From the NCBI RefSeq assembly GCF_901709675.1, contig NC_051107.1:873501-937500 (forward strand): DNA of 64,000 bases. Reading direction: 5' to 3'. The notes beneath the pieces are model-generated. The model saw only the letters and a list, made by a program, of their open reading frames with translations. It was not told the origin of the DNA and searched no databases. The first letter of the stretch is position 1, and the number at the start of each line of letters is the position of its first letter. Origin of the DNA: Syngnathus acus. Lineage: Eukaryota; Chordata; Actinopteri; Syngnathiformes; Syngnathidae. Positions 1 to 12,600 of this stretch are shown in pieces. A program made the position numbers and the translations under genes.

Positions 1-400
1 AACTAATTTTACTCTAGATTGGTCTTTGGAGCTCATCTTTATTGAACACAGTGGTAGGCTGGTTGTTCTGGAACAGGATATTGCTGCAGGATGTGATGTG
101 ATGACATATTTCTAATGGTTTGTTCGCTAAGCTGGATGGTTTTATAGTGTCCACACCCACGAGAGTGCATTTGTCTGGATTGGAATCTGGGTCTTATCTT
201 GATTGGACACAGTTGTGTTGTTCTGGAACAGGATGTTCATGCTGTACAGCATGATGGATTGTTGACAAACACAAGCAGGAATGATGTTTTGCAGCGATGC
301 CACTACTCAAAGAATCATTCAGATTCTTTAGGGGCTCTTTCTGATTGGACATAACCTCATGACTCTTCAATAAACTGGACTGTCATAGGTATAGCTACGC
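1..400. repeat. Degenerate tandem repeat, about 150-bp period
   Basis: Three diverged units can be lined up, starting near 15, 176 and 321. The first two share a GATTGG box, a CTTATCTTGATTGGACACAG-like box and TTGTTCTGGAACAGGAT. The third keeps only the GATTGGACA part. The spacing is about 161 and then 145 bases. No coding frame runs through it. It may continue to the left of the window. I do not recognise a named family. Confidence 0.4.
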
Positions 401-2752
401 TTAAATGAGCATTTGCTCCCAAGTGTTCTTGTTCCCGCGGCTCTAAGTGTGACAAAGTGACAAAGACGTGCAGTAGCATTCAGTCACGACGGCTCTGTTG
501 TCTCCTCTAGTGTACTGCAATCAAAGTAATGACACCGTACGCAGATCCATTTAAAGCTGCGACACGGATGTGGACTGGTCGTCGACAGCGCCTCGCCGCA
601 AGACCGTAAATCGAGTTTCATCACAAGTGAGTTCACTTTTTCACGTTAGACTTTTGTGCGTAAAAACAGTATTCTGCCGGTGTTCCACATTCAGTTCTGT
701 AGTATTTTTTACTCATTAGGCCTGATGGTGTACATCTGGATTTCTCAGCGCTCAGCAATCAGTTTGTTTCTTTTGGATTATTCCCAGTTTATTCCAGCGT
801 CTGCACCACAAACGTCCCGCCGCCACATCCAACTTTGTGTCACGGTTCTCCTACTTGGTCAGACTTGGGTAGTAATATAAAGAGACACAGTTTAACACTT
901 TTTCTCATGCCCGAGGTGATACTGGACCTGAGTGGAGGCGCTTAGAAATAAAATTAGGACACGTGGATGATGAGAGCATCAAATTTCAGCCTCAACACGT
1001 CAACGAGCCCTCAGGAGCAATGTGGTGCCGAAATGTGTGAAATTGCCGTGTTTATTTTTGGATCCAACGTCTACTACAAAACTAAGGGCTCTAATAGTCA
1101 ACGTAAATGACTGTGGTTACATTACCTTCGCAAACTCTTCCCCCAAAAGCAGTGAGTGATGAAATTTAAAAAACAAACAATGACCTGTCTGGATGGATTA
1201 ATATGTGGACATTAATCTAAGTTAGAGGTAGAGTTATACTACGCTTCTCAGACAGCATGTTTCGGAAAGTGTTCATAGATTTGGACTGTGAACCAAGATA
1301 GCAATAGCAGTTAGCATTAGCCAAGGTTTTAGCAGAAACAGCAGTAGCCTGATTGACTAGCGATATTCATACATTGTTCTTTCTGTTTAGGTGTGGCGCG
1401 AATGAAGCAGCTACCTTGATAGTATCCCACGGACGAGAAATAAGTCGTTTCACCTTCTGTGTGAGCCTAGCATAATACTGTATTGCTCAACTAAAGGTTT
1501 TTGTCATATGGAAAGTAATAGCACGCCTACACACAATGAAACGCTTAGTCAAATGTCAACTCAGCGTAAATTCATTAAAATAAATGACACAGTTATTACG
1601 TGCAGTTTGAACGTTTAGCACTTTTGATTGCAGCTTAGCATTGCGTCATCAGAAGTGAGCTAAAGTAGCATACAGTATAGTATGTGTGCCAAATGTCACC
1701 CCAAATTTAAAAAAATGCCCATTTGTTGTGATAATCGCACATAATCACATCTCAGTGTCCCCAACGCTATTTCACAGCTGCAGGAACGACAACACTTTCT
1801 GTGTCAAACGACTCAAAATGTGTAATTAGCCAATTTGCTGACTACTGCAGAATCGCCTGCACTTCTTTTTCTCCGCTTGTGACGTCTCAGAGAGGGCAAC
1901 GGCTTAGGTAATGTCTGCTCCCGGCATTGGAAAACTGCACATATGACCTTTAATGCTCAGCGGCAATTCCCTGACTTTTTGCACACTTCAGCGACGATGT
2001 TTTATTATTCGCTTGCCCGTCTAGACTGCGAGTAAGGCTGGACAGGAAGCAGAAGGGCAAGCGCTTCCTGCAGTGACCTGCTTTATGGTTTGGCTTCCCG
2101 AGGCCCAACAGATGGCTGAAGGGAATTTTTGCAAGACCACTTGAGTGTGTGCGTGTCGCCATGGGCCTGATGAGTCAACAATGGTGTCATTAAAATCTGC
2201 ACTGGAAGGTAGAATTGAAGTATTATTCCGAAAAACTCATCGGCAAGTCTACTCAATTCATCCGAGCTGTGACATTACTCAGATAGGTTGGTATGCTAAT
2301 AATGTTTATAGACTTGTTTTTGCTCTCAATCCGCGCTGCACCTGAAGGTTGAAACCAGAGGTTTCCCAAGTCGGGCTTACTGTGACTACAGACAAATTAG
2401 CTGCAAAGCCCTTAAAAAGGATTTAGGTATCTTGCCTTTCAAATGGACAAAACATAGATGACCTTGCCGTTATCGTATGAACACATTTGTAAAGTTTCTA
2501 AAATCTTCAATTAATCCATTCCAACCATTTTTGTAAGAAAAATAGTACTTTATATTTTCCCTCCTTTATTTTTTCCTTATTGTACTTAATTTTACTAATA
2601 AAACATACAGTAATGACATAAGCAAACGTGTAAATACTTACAGTTTCTGATACATTTTTGCTTCAATTCATTCGACACTGTGCTGTTCCAACTGGTATGC
2701 GCAATTCGGCGACCTGGGGGCAGTAGAATGTGAATATACGATACACTGTACA
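401..2752. other. Intergenic DNA, no gene recognised
   Basis: This is mixed AT-rich sequence with only short ORFs. A small CpG-containing patch at about 560-625 is followed by a GTGAGT sequence that could act as a plus-strand splice donor, but no partner exon was found. Nothing else stands out. Confidence 0.4.
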
Positions 2753-3346
2753 TTGAGCCAGTTGTTCTTCGCAGAGGATAAAAAAAATAAGCCTGTGATT
2801 ATTATATTAACTGTCGACATGTGCTGCCCCACCGTTTGTTTTCAATTATGTATTTCTTTAAGGGTTATAACACTAGATGCTATTTCTTTGCACGTCTATG
2901 GCGTTTCCCATGTGTTTGCATTAACCTGGTGGACTTTAAGGCAAAGGTTATGTGGTTGTTTTAAATCTATAGTGTGTAGCTCTGGCTTTGTTGGACAGTA
3001 CAGTAAACTTCAACTGGGCGTATCAATAAACAGCTTGAGGCTTCATTCTTTGAGTGGAGAGGATTGTTCACTCTGCAAAACTGCTTGTTGTGAAATAAGT
3101 ACGAGTCTACATGAGTATTTGGAGTCTTTAACCGCTGACGCGTTCAAGGTGTTTAATCCAACGATCACACGTTATAATTATTTAGCATCCATATTGGGGG
3201 GGAAAAAGCACAGCTTGTTTGTTATTTCTCTTGTTAGCCGTTCTTTTGTATTTTCACTGCTACTGTTTGTAGTCCCACTGGCCTTCTTGTGGAGCTACTC
3301 CAGGGGGTTTAAGGCTTTACTGGAAAGTTGTAAAAAAACAAAGTGA
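2753..3346 (+). other. Unassigned open reading frame, 197 codons
   Basis: This frame is unusually long for such AT-rich sequence. It starts at a TTG, and the first ATG is near codon 23 (MCCPTV). The translation is cysteine-rich (CSLCKTACC) in its middle. Near the C-terminus it has a hydrophobic stretch (VFSLLLFVVPLAFLWSYS) followed by a basic tail, as in a single-pass membrane protein. The stop codon overlaps a good splice donor (AAAGTGAGT), so the frame could be an exon. I recognise no family, and a chance ORF or decayed mobile sequence is equally possible. Confidence 0.2.
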
Positions 3347-5034
3347 GTTTTACCTTTTAAAAAGGCACAATGTGATGACAGGGAGCATGCCGTGGATGGC
3401 GCTTGAGATATACGTGTGGTGTAGTGTGCGTGGAGGTCCCTCTGGCTCCCATGGTTCCCCTCCTTCCCTCCTCTACTCTCTCGACTAACTCAAGCGCCAC
3501 CTCCTTTCTCTCGCATGCAATCGCACTTTGCTGTGGATGTGAGGTGCCAGTTAACCCTTCACCAGGAGGTTTTTTGTTATTATTTTCCGAAAGATAACAA
3601 ATGATACACTATGTCCTAACCCTTTCACGTCTGGTATTTGTAGTACCCACTACAGAAAAGGAATCACTTTAAGAGGATCCCCTTTTTAACTTCTCCCAGC
3701 TATTTTCCCTTTTAAGAAAGATTCCTTCAAAGTGTTTACAAAACACCCACTTAATATGTGGTAGGACTTCCAGTCATGCTGGATGTGGTCAGAACCGCAA
3801 CACATGGAGGTGCTTTCAAGCTGTGAGTAAATAACAACAATGTTAATGGATGATCAAGTGGTTAAAAGATTGCTTAATCTGGAAACACTCAAGGAAAATA
3901 TAGCAACATATTGTGAGGGTAAAAAATGTGAATCCTACTTTGTACATTAAACTAAAAAAGAAAATAATGTTTGATTCCATTTGCACCTGGTTGGGTTCTT
4001 AACTGCATACTGAAAATGACAATAATGTAAAAGACAGGATTGTGTGGTTGTTTCCAGGTACTTGTGATTTGGGTCAGGGTCCTGCTGGACTGTAGGGAGG
4101 TGCTGGTGAGCTGTCTGCCCAGCCACGGCTCTTCCCTTCACGGACACCGAGCCAACAACGCCTGGTTAAATCCTCCATCCTCCCCCCATCATCCCTCCTT
4201 CCTCTCTTCTTCCTCCCTCCCTCCCAATCCCTCCCTCCTCCTCATCGTCGGGCCTTCGCCGGTGCGGTGCCACGTTGCTTAGAAGGACTTAATCAAGTGG
4301 TGCCGAAACATACCCATGCAGATCATATTCTGCTCTTAAATATCTTTAAGGTTCTCGTCAAAGTCTTTGCTGCAGTTAAAATATAGCATTTAAACCCACA
4401 AGGTCAACTTCCTCACACATATGTTTGCCTCAAGGGACAGTTTTGTGCAAACATTAGGGCAACTGTCACAATACGATATTCTGTCTGTATGCTACTGCCA
4501 TCTAGTGGCTGCTCAATAATATAAGTCCCTTAGGTTTTGTTGACTGAAGCTACTGTGCTTTATTTATATTTGGAACATCTGAAAATATACATCTTGACCA
4601 TGATATACTAGCACATATTTACATTCTTAAAAAAACATTAAATGGGGAAGTCTTTTGGTTTTTAAGAGCAACAATGTGTCCTACTCATAGAAACATGGAG
4701 GTCGATTGAATGAATACAAAGCACACATTCTAATAAATATAGCTTTTTTTTCTGAAATGCATGTAAACATTTGCAGGACTTTATCAAAAACTATATACAG
4801 GGTAAAATACACTAATAATAGAGGTGTAATAAATTAGACTGTTGTTGAAAAGTTTAGTTCAATAGTTGATTATAAAAAGTGAAACTTTCCACCCAATCGG
4901 CCTCGCAGGAAACAAAATGGATAATTGCACAATAAATTGTAAAATGCATTTCTTTCTGAATAAAAGTGTCCTAAATGTTGATCGGATTGCATAATTTATG
5001 ACATCATAAATCAACATAACTATACTGGTCTACG
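3347..5034. other. Intergenic DNA with a pyrimidine-rich tract
   Basis: A C/T-rich tract lies at about 4165-4247. Just before it, at about 4062-4160, is a GC-richer patch preceded by a TTTCCAG acceptor-like sequence. Neither could be tied to a gene. The rest is AT-rich and featureless. Confidence 0.4.
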
Positions 5035-5039
5035 TTTTG

Positions 5040-5379
5040 TGTCACGGATGGAATGGAGCAGGGCAACCAAATGCAGCTTGGACCAGGGTTTATTGGAGAA
5101 CTCAAAGACAGACTATAAGAAGCTCGACAAGACGAACTAAACAAAAAGACAAGCTAAAGACAGGAACGACGACGACAGACGAGACGAGACGTGAACACAT
5201 TACGACAACAATGATCCGACGGGGAGTGAGGGGCAGACAGGACTTAAATACAAAACAGGTAACAAGAGGTAGATAAATGACTGGTTACATTGATTGAGGT
5301 GACACAGGAGGGGAGGAGCGACGCGAACAGAAACCATGGCAACCTAGACACATAGCAAAACCGGGGACGAGACGTGACA
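5040..5379 (-). mobile_element. Solo LTR of an LTR retrotransposon
   Basis: The 340-bp segment starts TGTCACG and ends CGTGACA, as LTRs do (TG...CA). It is flanked by a perfect 5-bp direct repeat, TTTTG at 5035-5039 and 5380-5384. Read on the minus strand it holds a TATTTAAG promoter-like box and, near its end, AATAAA (5089-5094), the order expected of U3-R-U5. No internal retroelement coding sequence adjoins it, so it is a solo LTR left by recombination. It lies 27 bp beyond the stop codon of the minus-strand LRR gene, in the same orientation. Confidence 0.82.
5089..5094 (-). terminator. Poly(A) signal AATAAA inside the solo LTR
   Basis: AATAAA reads on the minus strand, about 313 bases past the stop codon of the LRR gene. 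A transcript from that gene would meet the LTR almost at once, so this is a likely 3'-end signal for it. That use is inferred. Confidence 0.45.
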
Positions 5380-5406
5380 TTTTGCCTTTTTTCCTGAGAC
5401 TTTTTT

Positions 5407-7505
5407 TCAATAGAAATGCACCACCTGGAATCCCCTCAAGCATCTGAAAGCCTTCGAGTCTAGCTTTCCCATGTCCATCAAGTTGTTCTCTAACTGCACT
5501 TGGACCAGTTCGCTGAGACCGGAGCTCGCTTGACCCCAACAAAAGGCGTCCCGGGGCACCGAATGGATCTTGTTGTGAGTTAGCACCACCAAGTGGAGGC
5601 CACGTGGTAGTTGTCTGGGTACCTGGCGCAAGACGTTGTGGCAAAGGTCCAACTGGTGCAGGGCGGGCAAACTCAAGAATGCACCCGGGACTACTTTAGA
5701 GATCTTATTCCGGGCTAGTCCTAGGTGTTCTAGGTTTTTCAAGGAGTTGAAAGCAACTCTTCTAATCGCGGAGATGACGTTGCCCTCAAGGTTTAAAGTT
5801 TTGATCGACGAGGGAAGGTGCCGGGGTACTTTTTTGAGTCGATTGCCCTCCAGGTTGAGGCTCTCCAGGTGGGTGGCTTTGACCAGAGCATCTGTGGGTA
5901 GGCCCTTGTTGCTCAGTCGGTTGGCACTCAGGTCCAAAATCACCAGCTGGGATTTCCCGTTAAATGCTTTGCTGCTGAAATGTTCGATGAGATTCCCTCT
6001 GAGGTACAGCTCCTTGATGGACAGAGGCAACCCATGGGGAACGGTCGTCAGTTGGTTGTGGTCTAAGTTCAAAGTCCTCAAGTAGTGCAGAGGAGAAAAC
6101 ACAGCATCCGGAAGAGATCCCGATTCGTTCCCCAGACTGTTGTTGCTGAGGCTTAACACCAAAAGGCCAGGACAACGAGTCCAACATGACTCCGACATCA
6201 CCCTCACACGGTTGTTGTCCAGTCGAAGCTCCTCGAGGGAAGCCGGAAGGTCCGTCGGTATGCTCGCCAGCAGGTTCTGATCCAGGTATAGACGCTTCAA
6301 CGCTGGGATGCCCTCAAACGCCCCTTCCACGGAGCCATCTGTAAGGTGATTGTTACTCAGGACCAGGAACTCCATGGAGGTGTATCCCCGGAGGAGATCC
6401 AGTTGAATGCTGTTGATGTGGTTGTTCATCAGGAGGACGTAACGGGAGCTGTAGGGGATGCCGTACGGGATCTTGTCCACCAATTTGTCTGAACACTGGA
6501 CCACCCTGGAAAACAGGCAGATTTTTTTATTGGGTTGTAATACAATTTTCATTGGGCATTTCTATGAACTCTGCCAGGCAACAAATGACCAAGCAGACTC
6601 TCCAATTTCTCCCTTAACGTTTTATGTTTGAATGGAATATTAACAACGGATTTTTCAACCAATGACTCTTTTCAGAGAGGCAAACGTCTTCTGAGACTAC
6701 TATCCAATCCAGTTTTAATTTATTTAATGATCTAAGAATGAGAAGACTGAGATGCGTGAGAATATTCACGGGAATCATTTCTTACCCTCCATAGCAGGCA
6801 CAATCAGGAGGACAGTAGTTATCCATGAAGTAAGGAAAATGCTCCATCTTTTTAGTCTTCATTTCTTTGGTTTGCTTTCGAACATTCTTTTTCCTTTCAT
6901 TTCCCTTTTTGCGATTTTGAATCGTCTTATTTTTATCACTTTTGATCTTGTGTAGTTCGACTGAAGGTTTGGTCACTTTATTTTGGTCGGACTCTCCTCT
7001 TTCAATGATGGCGTTTGTTGTTCTTGTGTCTAGAGTGTTCCTCACAGGTTGGACTTCAACATCTGGACTAATCTGTTCAGAATAATGTCTTGGAGTTTGT
7101 AGCGCCTCTGTGAGGATGTCTTCCATCAGTGAGATGGACTTGTGGTTTTTGGGAGTCACTGTTGAGAAGAGAATGAGGGCTTCGGGATTGGATTGAGGAG
7201 TCGGAATATCACTATTGGATTCGTTTTGAATCGCCTCGTGAGGGATGATCCCTGCCACAAGCATGCCCTCCTGCTCTTCTTTCAGTGCGTCTCTCTTGGC
7301 ATCTTTGCTCTCCTCTTTTGTCTTCGTTAACTGTACCATGTCAATGTTCAAAGCTTGTCCTAAAATTACAAGATTAAAAACATTGGAAAGATTTCTATGA
7401 GCATGGATGGCTTATTATACTTTTTTTTTGGTACTTACTTGGTTGTGGGATGGACAAATGTAAAGGCACTATGAAGAGTACCAGCACGAGTGTGAGAATT
7501 TCCAT
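5407..7505 (-). CDS. ECM2-like secreted leucine-rich-repeat (SLRP-type) protein, 3 exons
   Basis: This is a complete spliced CDS on the minus strand. Exons are 7505-7439, 7359-6786 and 6505-5407, with GT-AG introns of 79 and 280 bp; 1,740 nt encode 579 residues. Residues 1-18 form a signal peptide (MEILTLVLVLFIVPLHLS). Residues 23-204 are a charged linker, strongly basic near its end. C205, C209, C211 and C218 form the N-cap in the CX3CXCX6C spacing of class I SLRPs. Leucine-rich repeats fill most of the rest, with alternating long and short units (LxxLxLxxN). C536 and C569 match the two-cysteine C-terminal ear of decorin-like proteins. NNS and NES sequons suggest N-glycosylation. It is probably an extracellular-matrix collagen- or growth-factor-binding protein. 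The overall plan resembles ECM2, but no von Willebrand C domain is seen and one exon carries all LRRs. A 5' non-coding exon is possible. Confidence 0.85.
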
Positions 7506-10500
7506 TTCATTGGCTGGCATCAGAATAATGTTGAGGGTGGTCAGATGGAAAATATGCAAAATAAGATAAAACAAATCAGTTACTGTCATATTGGTAATAA
7601 CTTTTTTTAATATACTACAAATGTTTTAACATTTTGGATTTAGTTTGTTGTTTCTTATATAGTATTTTTTAATGGCACAATTATTAGATATTACATTTGT
7701 ATTCAATTTGTTTTCATAGACAAATACAGTTAAAAATAAAGTTAACTAATAGAAATTAACAGTTTTTTTAAGATTACACAATTACAGGACCGTTTGCTTT
7801 TTTTAATTGTTCAAAAAAATAATACAACCACTTTACTTATATTATTAAGATGTGATTATATTTTGCAATATTGAATTACATAAAAAAAAAGTTTATTGGC
7901 TAGAAATCACATCATTTTCTCATGCCTCATAATGAGTCATAGAGGCCCAAATATGGCTTGTTCCATCAGAAAGACTTACAATTACAGAAGACAAATTGAA
8001 TGAAAACGTTAAGCAATAACAATACCTGATGTTTAACTCCTTGTGTGTCCGTGTGTGCAGCTGCAGTTTGAGCCTATGCCTGCCTCGGTTTGTGTGTGTT
8101 TGCCGTACAGAACCGCCCAGACTCAACAAGTCAACCTTTGAACCGCACACCACCGCCATCACCGCCCTCCCTCCAAGCCTGCAGATGACCATAAATGATC
8201 CATGGTAACACTCAAGATGCCTTTTTGGAGAAGAGGATTGTCGCACGTACCCTCAATCTGAGATCAATGGCGGGAAAGGAGGGCAGGCCCATATAGGAGG
8301 TCAGAGGGGACAATTGTTTTTTTCTTTTCTTTTTCTGTTGTTTTTACAGGGCTGCTGCTTGGAAGTTAGCATCCTGGTGTGGAGATGAGCCTGGCGACAA
8401 CCTTTGACCTCTGTGCTCATTCAGGAAATCTAGACCAATGCTACTAATTTGTATCAAAGAAATGGCTGTGTTGGATTTGAATGGATGAGAATGTGTAAAA
8501 TATAACTTAAACTTGATAATAGTTTGCCAGATAAATCTCCAAAGATGCTGTAAATGTTTTTTACTCTGACATAAACCAAAATCAGGTGGTGAGTCATTTT
8601 TTGAGAAAGGAAGAAAGAGAGAATATTAATGGAGTGAAGATCACAATCAAATAAAAATAATTCATGAACATTGTTTCTAGAACCTGTTTGACTGTTTACG
8701 CACAAATCAATCACATTTTGGAAAACCAGAAGCCACAAGACAGCATAAACAAAAAATTAATCAAATTAAAAAATAAAAAAAAATAAAAGATTGTTTGCCA
8801 TAATAAAAAAAACTGAAGTTGCAGAACAATTTGTAAAAAAAATGTTTTTCACTTATATGCTGTAATAAATTAATTTGCTAAATTTAAACAGTCCTAATAA
8901 AGAATATAAATTAAATTGAATGTAACTAAATTCAAATAACTTGATTGAAGTCTGAGAAACTGTCCCAAACTACCAAGATGTCACACAAACTTACTCGATC
9001 CTACCCTCTGGCGTAAAAAGGCCACAAATGCTCGACACCAAAACTGTAAACGGAGTTCCGTTATAATCCAGCAGGGGGTAGCACAGGCCTACATAGGAGG
9101 TGCAAACGAGTCGAGTTTGTATTTATTGCATAACACATATGGCATTGGCGCATTTGTCATGAAATAGGTTTTAAATGGTAAATGTTACACAACCACACAT
9201 GTACATCTGATTAGTCCTCATTTAAAAAGTAAAAAAAACAAAAATACACTCAAACGGCAGCTTTCACTTCCATGCTTTTATGTTGAAATCGTTGTGAATG
9301 ATTAGCACTTTATCATTCTTTACAACGTCTTCATTGGAATAGAAGCTTCCAGAAAAATTGCTGCACATTCAAAAAATGACGCAAGGCCATGTCGAATATT
9401 ATTTATGCAGATTTTTTTCTAGCACATCAGAAAGTATTGAAATGTTTTTGTTTTGTTTTTAGGTTTGCCCTATAAAAGCTTGCGCAATATGGCTTTCATT
9501 ATTTAATTACAAGGGATGGTAATTAATAGCGATGACGTTTACAAAGTAATCCACCTGTTTTGGAACTTAACCCTTAATTCATAAATACGACTAAACATGT
9601 CATTAAATAATGAATATAATAATTGTTAATCATGTAAAAATCCAATGTGCTACATAAAAAATGACGGTCAATTTGGAATCAGTACAACACACGTGTGCAA
9701 CAATGTGATAATGTTGACAAAATAATCAAAATGTGACTTCTGTTTTGTGCAAGAAATTGACAGGACACTGAAGTTTGATTGACAGCGACACCTCCTAGCC
9801 AGGCCGAATTTAGCCCCTCCCTCACCCCCATCTGCTTGTCTGCTGGCTGAAGCCTCATTGGTGAGGTTAACAAGGGCGAAGGCCAAGGGTCGCAGACTGT
9901 GATTGATTTTGTTAGCTAAAAGCGCTGCCTCCACATGGGTGTGTGTGAGCTCACACAATGGGGTTTTTTTTTTCTTTTTTTTTTTTTTTAACTTTCCTGC
10001 TCCTCCACATTCCAAATGAACAAAAGATCATTTTTCAGTTTTCAGCATGTTATGACATGTCATCTCGAGTTCGGGAACACTATTATTTGAGGCGACCTAA
10101 ATGCAGCTCCATTACTAAGAAGAATCACAATTACATCTTGGGAGTATCCTTGCCAGAGGAGAAAATTGTGTTTTTGTCCGAGGAACTATGAATGCTGTCT
10201 TCGCCATGCCTGCAAATCCAAATATTATTTCGCTCACACTCGGAAGACTCGCCATGTTGTCTTAACCCTGCCCAGACTACCTTCCAATCAAATTAAATGT
10301 GTGTTTTCATGTACAACAGGCATGTGGGAGCACCGGGAGAGCAAGAGAACTGGATTTAAGGTTTTTTTTTCTGAGAAAGGTTTTGTTTACAGTTCTTCCT
10401 TTGGGTTCCACATCATGGTCTTGCAAGCTAGCACAGGTGCTTGTTTCTTTCATGTTCGTGAACAACATAGTGGGTCATTGTGCCCCAATCCATGACATCC

Positions 10501-11190
10501 GGCTATGGAAGAGGTTGATCCAAACAACAGAAATTGGCCAAACGGGTACAATTTGTGGAAATGGCGCATAGGCTGCAGGCCAGAATATGAAGGATGTTAA
10601 AGTTGGAGCTATTAATGCTCTATGATGCATGTTGAACAATTCGAATGCTGCATCCATTTCTCTTTCATGACATGTTCATGCTCTGCAAGCTATTTTGTGT
10701 TTGTATCAAGCTACTTGCAATCTGCAGACGTGCAACACGTGTGAAAGGCGTGTACAGAAATGCATAATATACTTATAAGGCTTATATTGTCTCAGGAGCA
10801 GATGGGCAAACAAAGCTGGGCCTGCTGATTTGGGTCATTGAATTCCCCATTAAGGGCTACATAACATTAAGGAAAATCCCCCACTTAATCTGCAATATTT
10901 CTTATCAAAAACATGGAAAATCATAAAAGACTATACAATGAATGACTGTTGTTCGATAAATGCAGGGTCATTGTTTATTTTCCTGCAATTTTCCACATTT
11001 TGACATGTTTTAAACCCGGAAGTGATCGCGATAAACAAATACGTAGTTGGAAAAACCCCACACAGTTTGGTTGAAAGAAAGTTGTAAAACTATACAACTG
11101 GCATTTCTTTTTAAAATACAAAATGTACAAGTGAGTGCATGTATTTTGTATTCGCAGCGACAGGGTTTTGTTGTGACATCCCGCTGCTTT
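7506..11190. other. Intergenic DNA upstream of the LRR gene
   Basis: This AT-rich sequence must include the promoter of the LRR gene, but I cannot place a clear TATA box or first non-coding exon. A T-rich tract lies at 9964-9990. Short ORFs here are on both strands and look like chance. Confidence 0.4.
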
Positions 11191-11194
11191 TCAA

Positions 11195-11400
11195 TGGAAC
11201 AGCTGTGCGCGTGTGTTTGTGGACGTGTGTGTGAGCGCGTCCCGACATGGCGCAGGCTGCCTAGCAACTGGCCTCCCATTGGTCCACTTTCCGCCCCCAC
11301 CGGCCAATGGTGTGAGAGCCACGATGCGGAAGTTAAAGGCTGACAAAAAACACAACAGAGCCTCTTGGAAAAGACGTGGGGGGGTTCGGCGGGTGACAAG
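11195..11400. promoter_or_regulatory. CpG-rich promoter-like patch
   Basis: Within AT-rich surroundings this patch carries CpGs, an ATTGG box (11278-11282) and a CCAAT box (11303-11307) in opposite orientations, a CCTAGCAAC sequence like an RFX half-site, and GCGGAAGT (11325-11332), an ETS-type core. This mix is typical of vertebrate housekeeping promoters. No gene could be joined to it on either strand. Confidence 0.3.
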
Positions 11401-12600
11401 AATAACACTCGACACTGTGAGAAAGTTCTGTCTAAAGAGTTAAAAATTGTTTTTTTTTTTGTGTTAGGGTTAGTTAAAAGGTAACTCAATTTCCACCAAA
11501 TATTCCTTATAGTTTTGCTTAAGTGATATCTGTGACATTTTCAAAAGTCAAATACAAAACAGACTACACGCAATTCTTATTGAACCTGTGCAAGGTTAAA
11601 TGAAGTCAAATCCAAATGAATACATTTCTTATGGCCATTTGGAGTAACTAAAAAAGGTGATGACTTTATTTGTCACAGGCTTTTCAACTTGGCAAGCTGA
11701 GACGTGCCAGAGTCGAACCTGCATTTGCAACAGCTTGGTGTGGGCTTTTGTGGGATTTGAGTCTCATCTCAGGGGGATCAGGGGTGTTTGTTTTTGCTGA
11801 GGGCCATGACGCACGTGCTAGCTCGCCAGGGAGGCAGGAACAAGAAACGTTGCAGGACTTTTGTGGACTGTGTGCATGTTGTTGATAAAATACCTCATTT
11901 GTTCCGTAATCTCCCTTCAGAATTTCATGGAACCGCAGTTAAAACTTCTTCTGCACGACTTCAAGTGAGGTGAAAAATTGCACGCAGTTGTTCACAAATA
12001 CTGGTTTGCATTTGTCAACATCATTGTAGCAAATCCCATTTTCTGTGAAAATATCTGCTCGGTTGCGTCATTAATGGCTGTATGAGGGAAACATAAAATG
12101 GCAAAGTGGTGGAGAGTAACTGACAGTGGGAATGAAAATCAGCAATAATCATGATGATGACGATAATGATACAGTTGCTTTTCACATTAGACACATAACG
12201 ACCTGGCACAAATGCAGGTTTCGTAAGTAACTCAAATAAGCACGAGTTAAAATCTACATAAACTAATTACATACCAAATATTGACATTTTCCACTGCAGT
12301 AAATATTAATACCATTAAAATGATTCTTCACGCAATGATAACGTTTGCATGTAGGTCAACCGACGTGCTGACTTGAATTCTCATTGTCATTAAGGGACTG
12401 GTGAGATGTGACTTGGCATCAGATGTGCTGGCATGCGAGCAGATTTTTAAATGAAAGTGTCTCACATGAGAAGCACGTCGATTAGTCGCCTGTGGCAAAT
12501 GATGTTTTCTTCTCACACGAAGCCAAACTAAATTGAACATGCGTTTCAGGGAGGGAGCAGATTAATGGAACAGCAGCTCTGTAGAGTCGGGCCTGGCACA
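11401..12600. other. Intergenic DNA, nothing recognised
   Basis: AT-rich sequence with no supported gene, RNA or complete repeat. Confidence 0.4.

Noticed and set aside
5285-6187. Other ORFs (119, 149 and 75 codons) overlapping the LRR gene
   Set aside because: They lie in other frames of exon 3, and the LRR frame fully explains the sequence.
9668-10015. 115-codon minus-strand ORF
   Set aside because: Contains a poly-lysine stretch from a T-homopolymer and no recognisable domain; likely chance.
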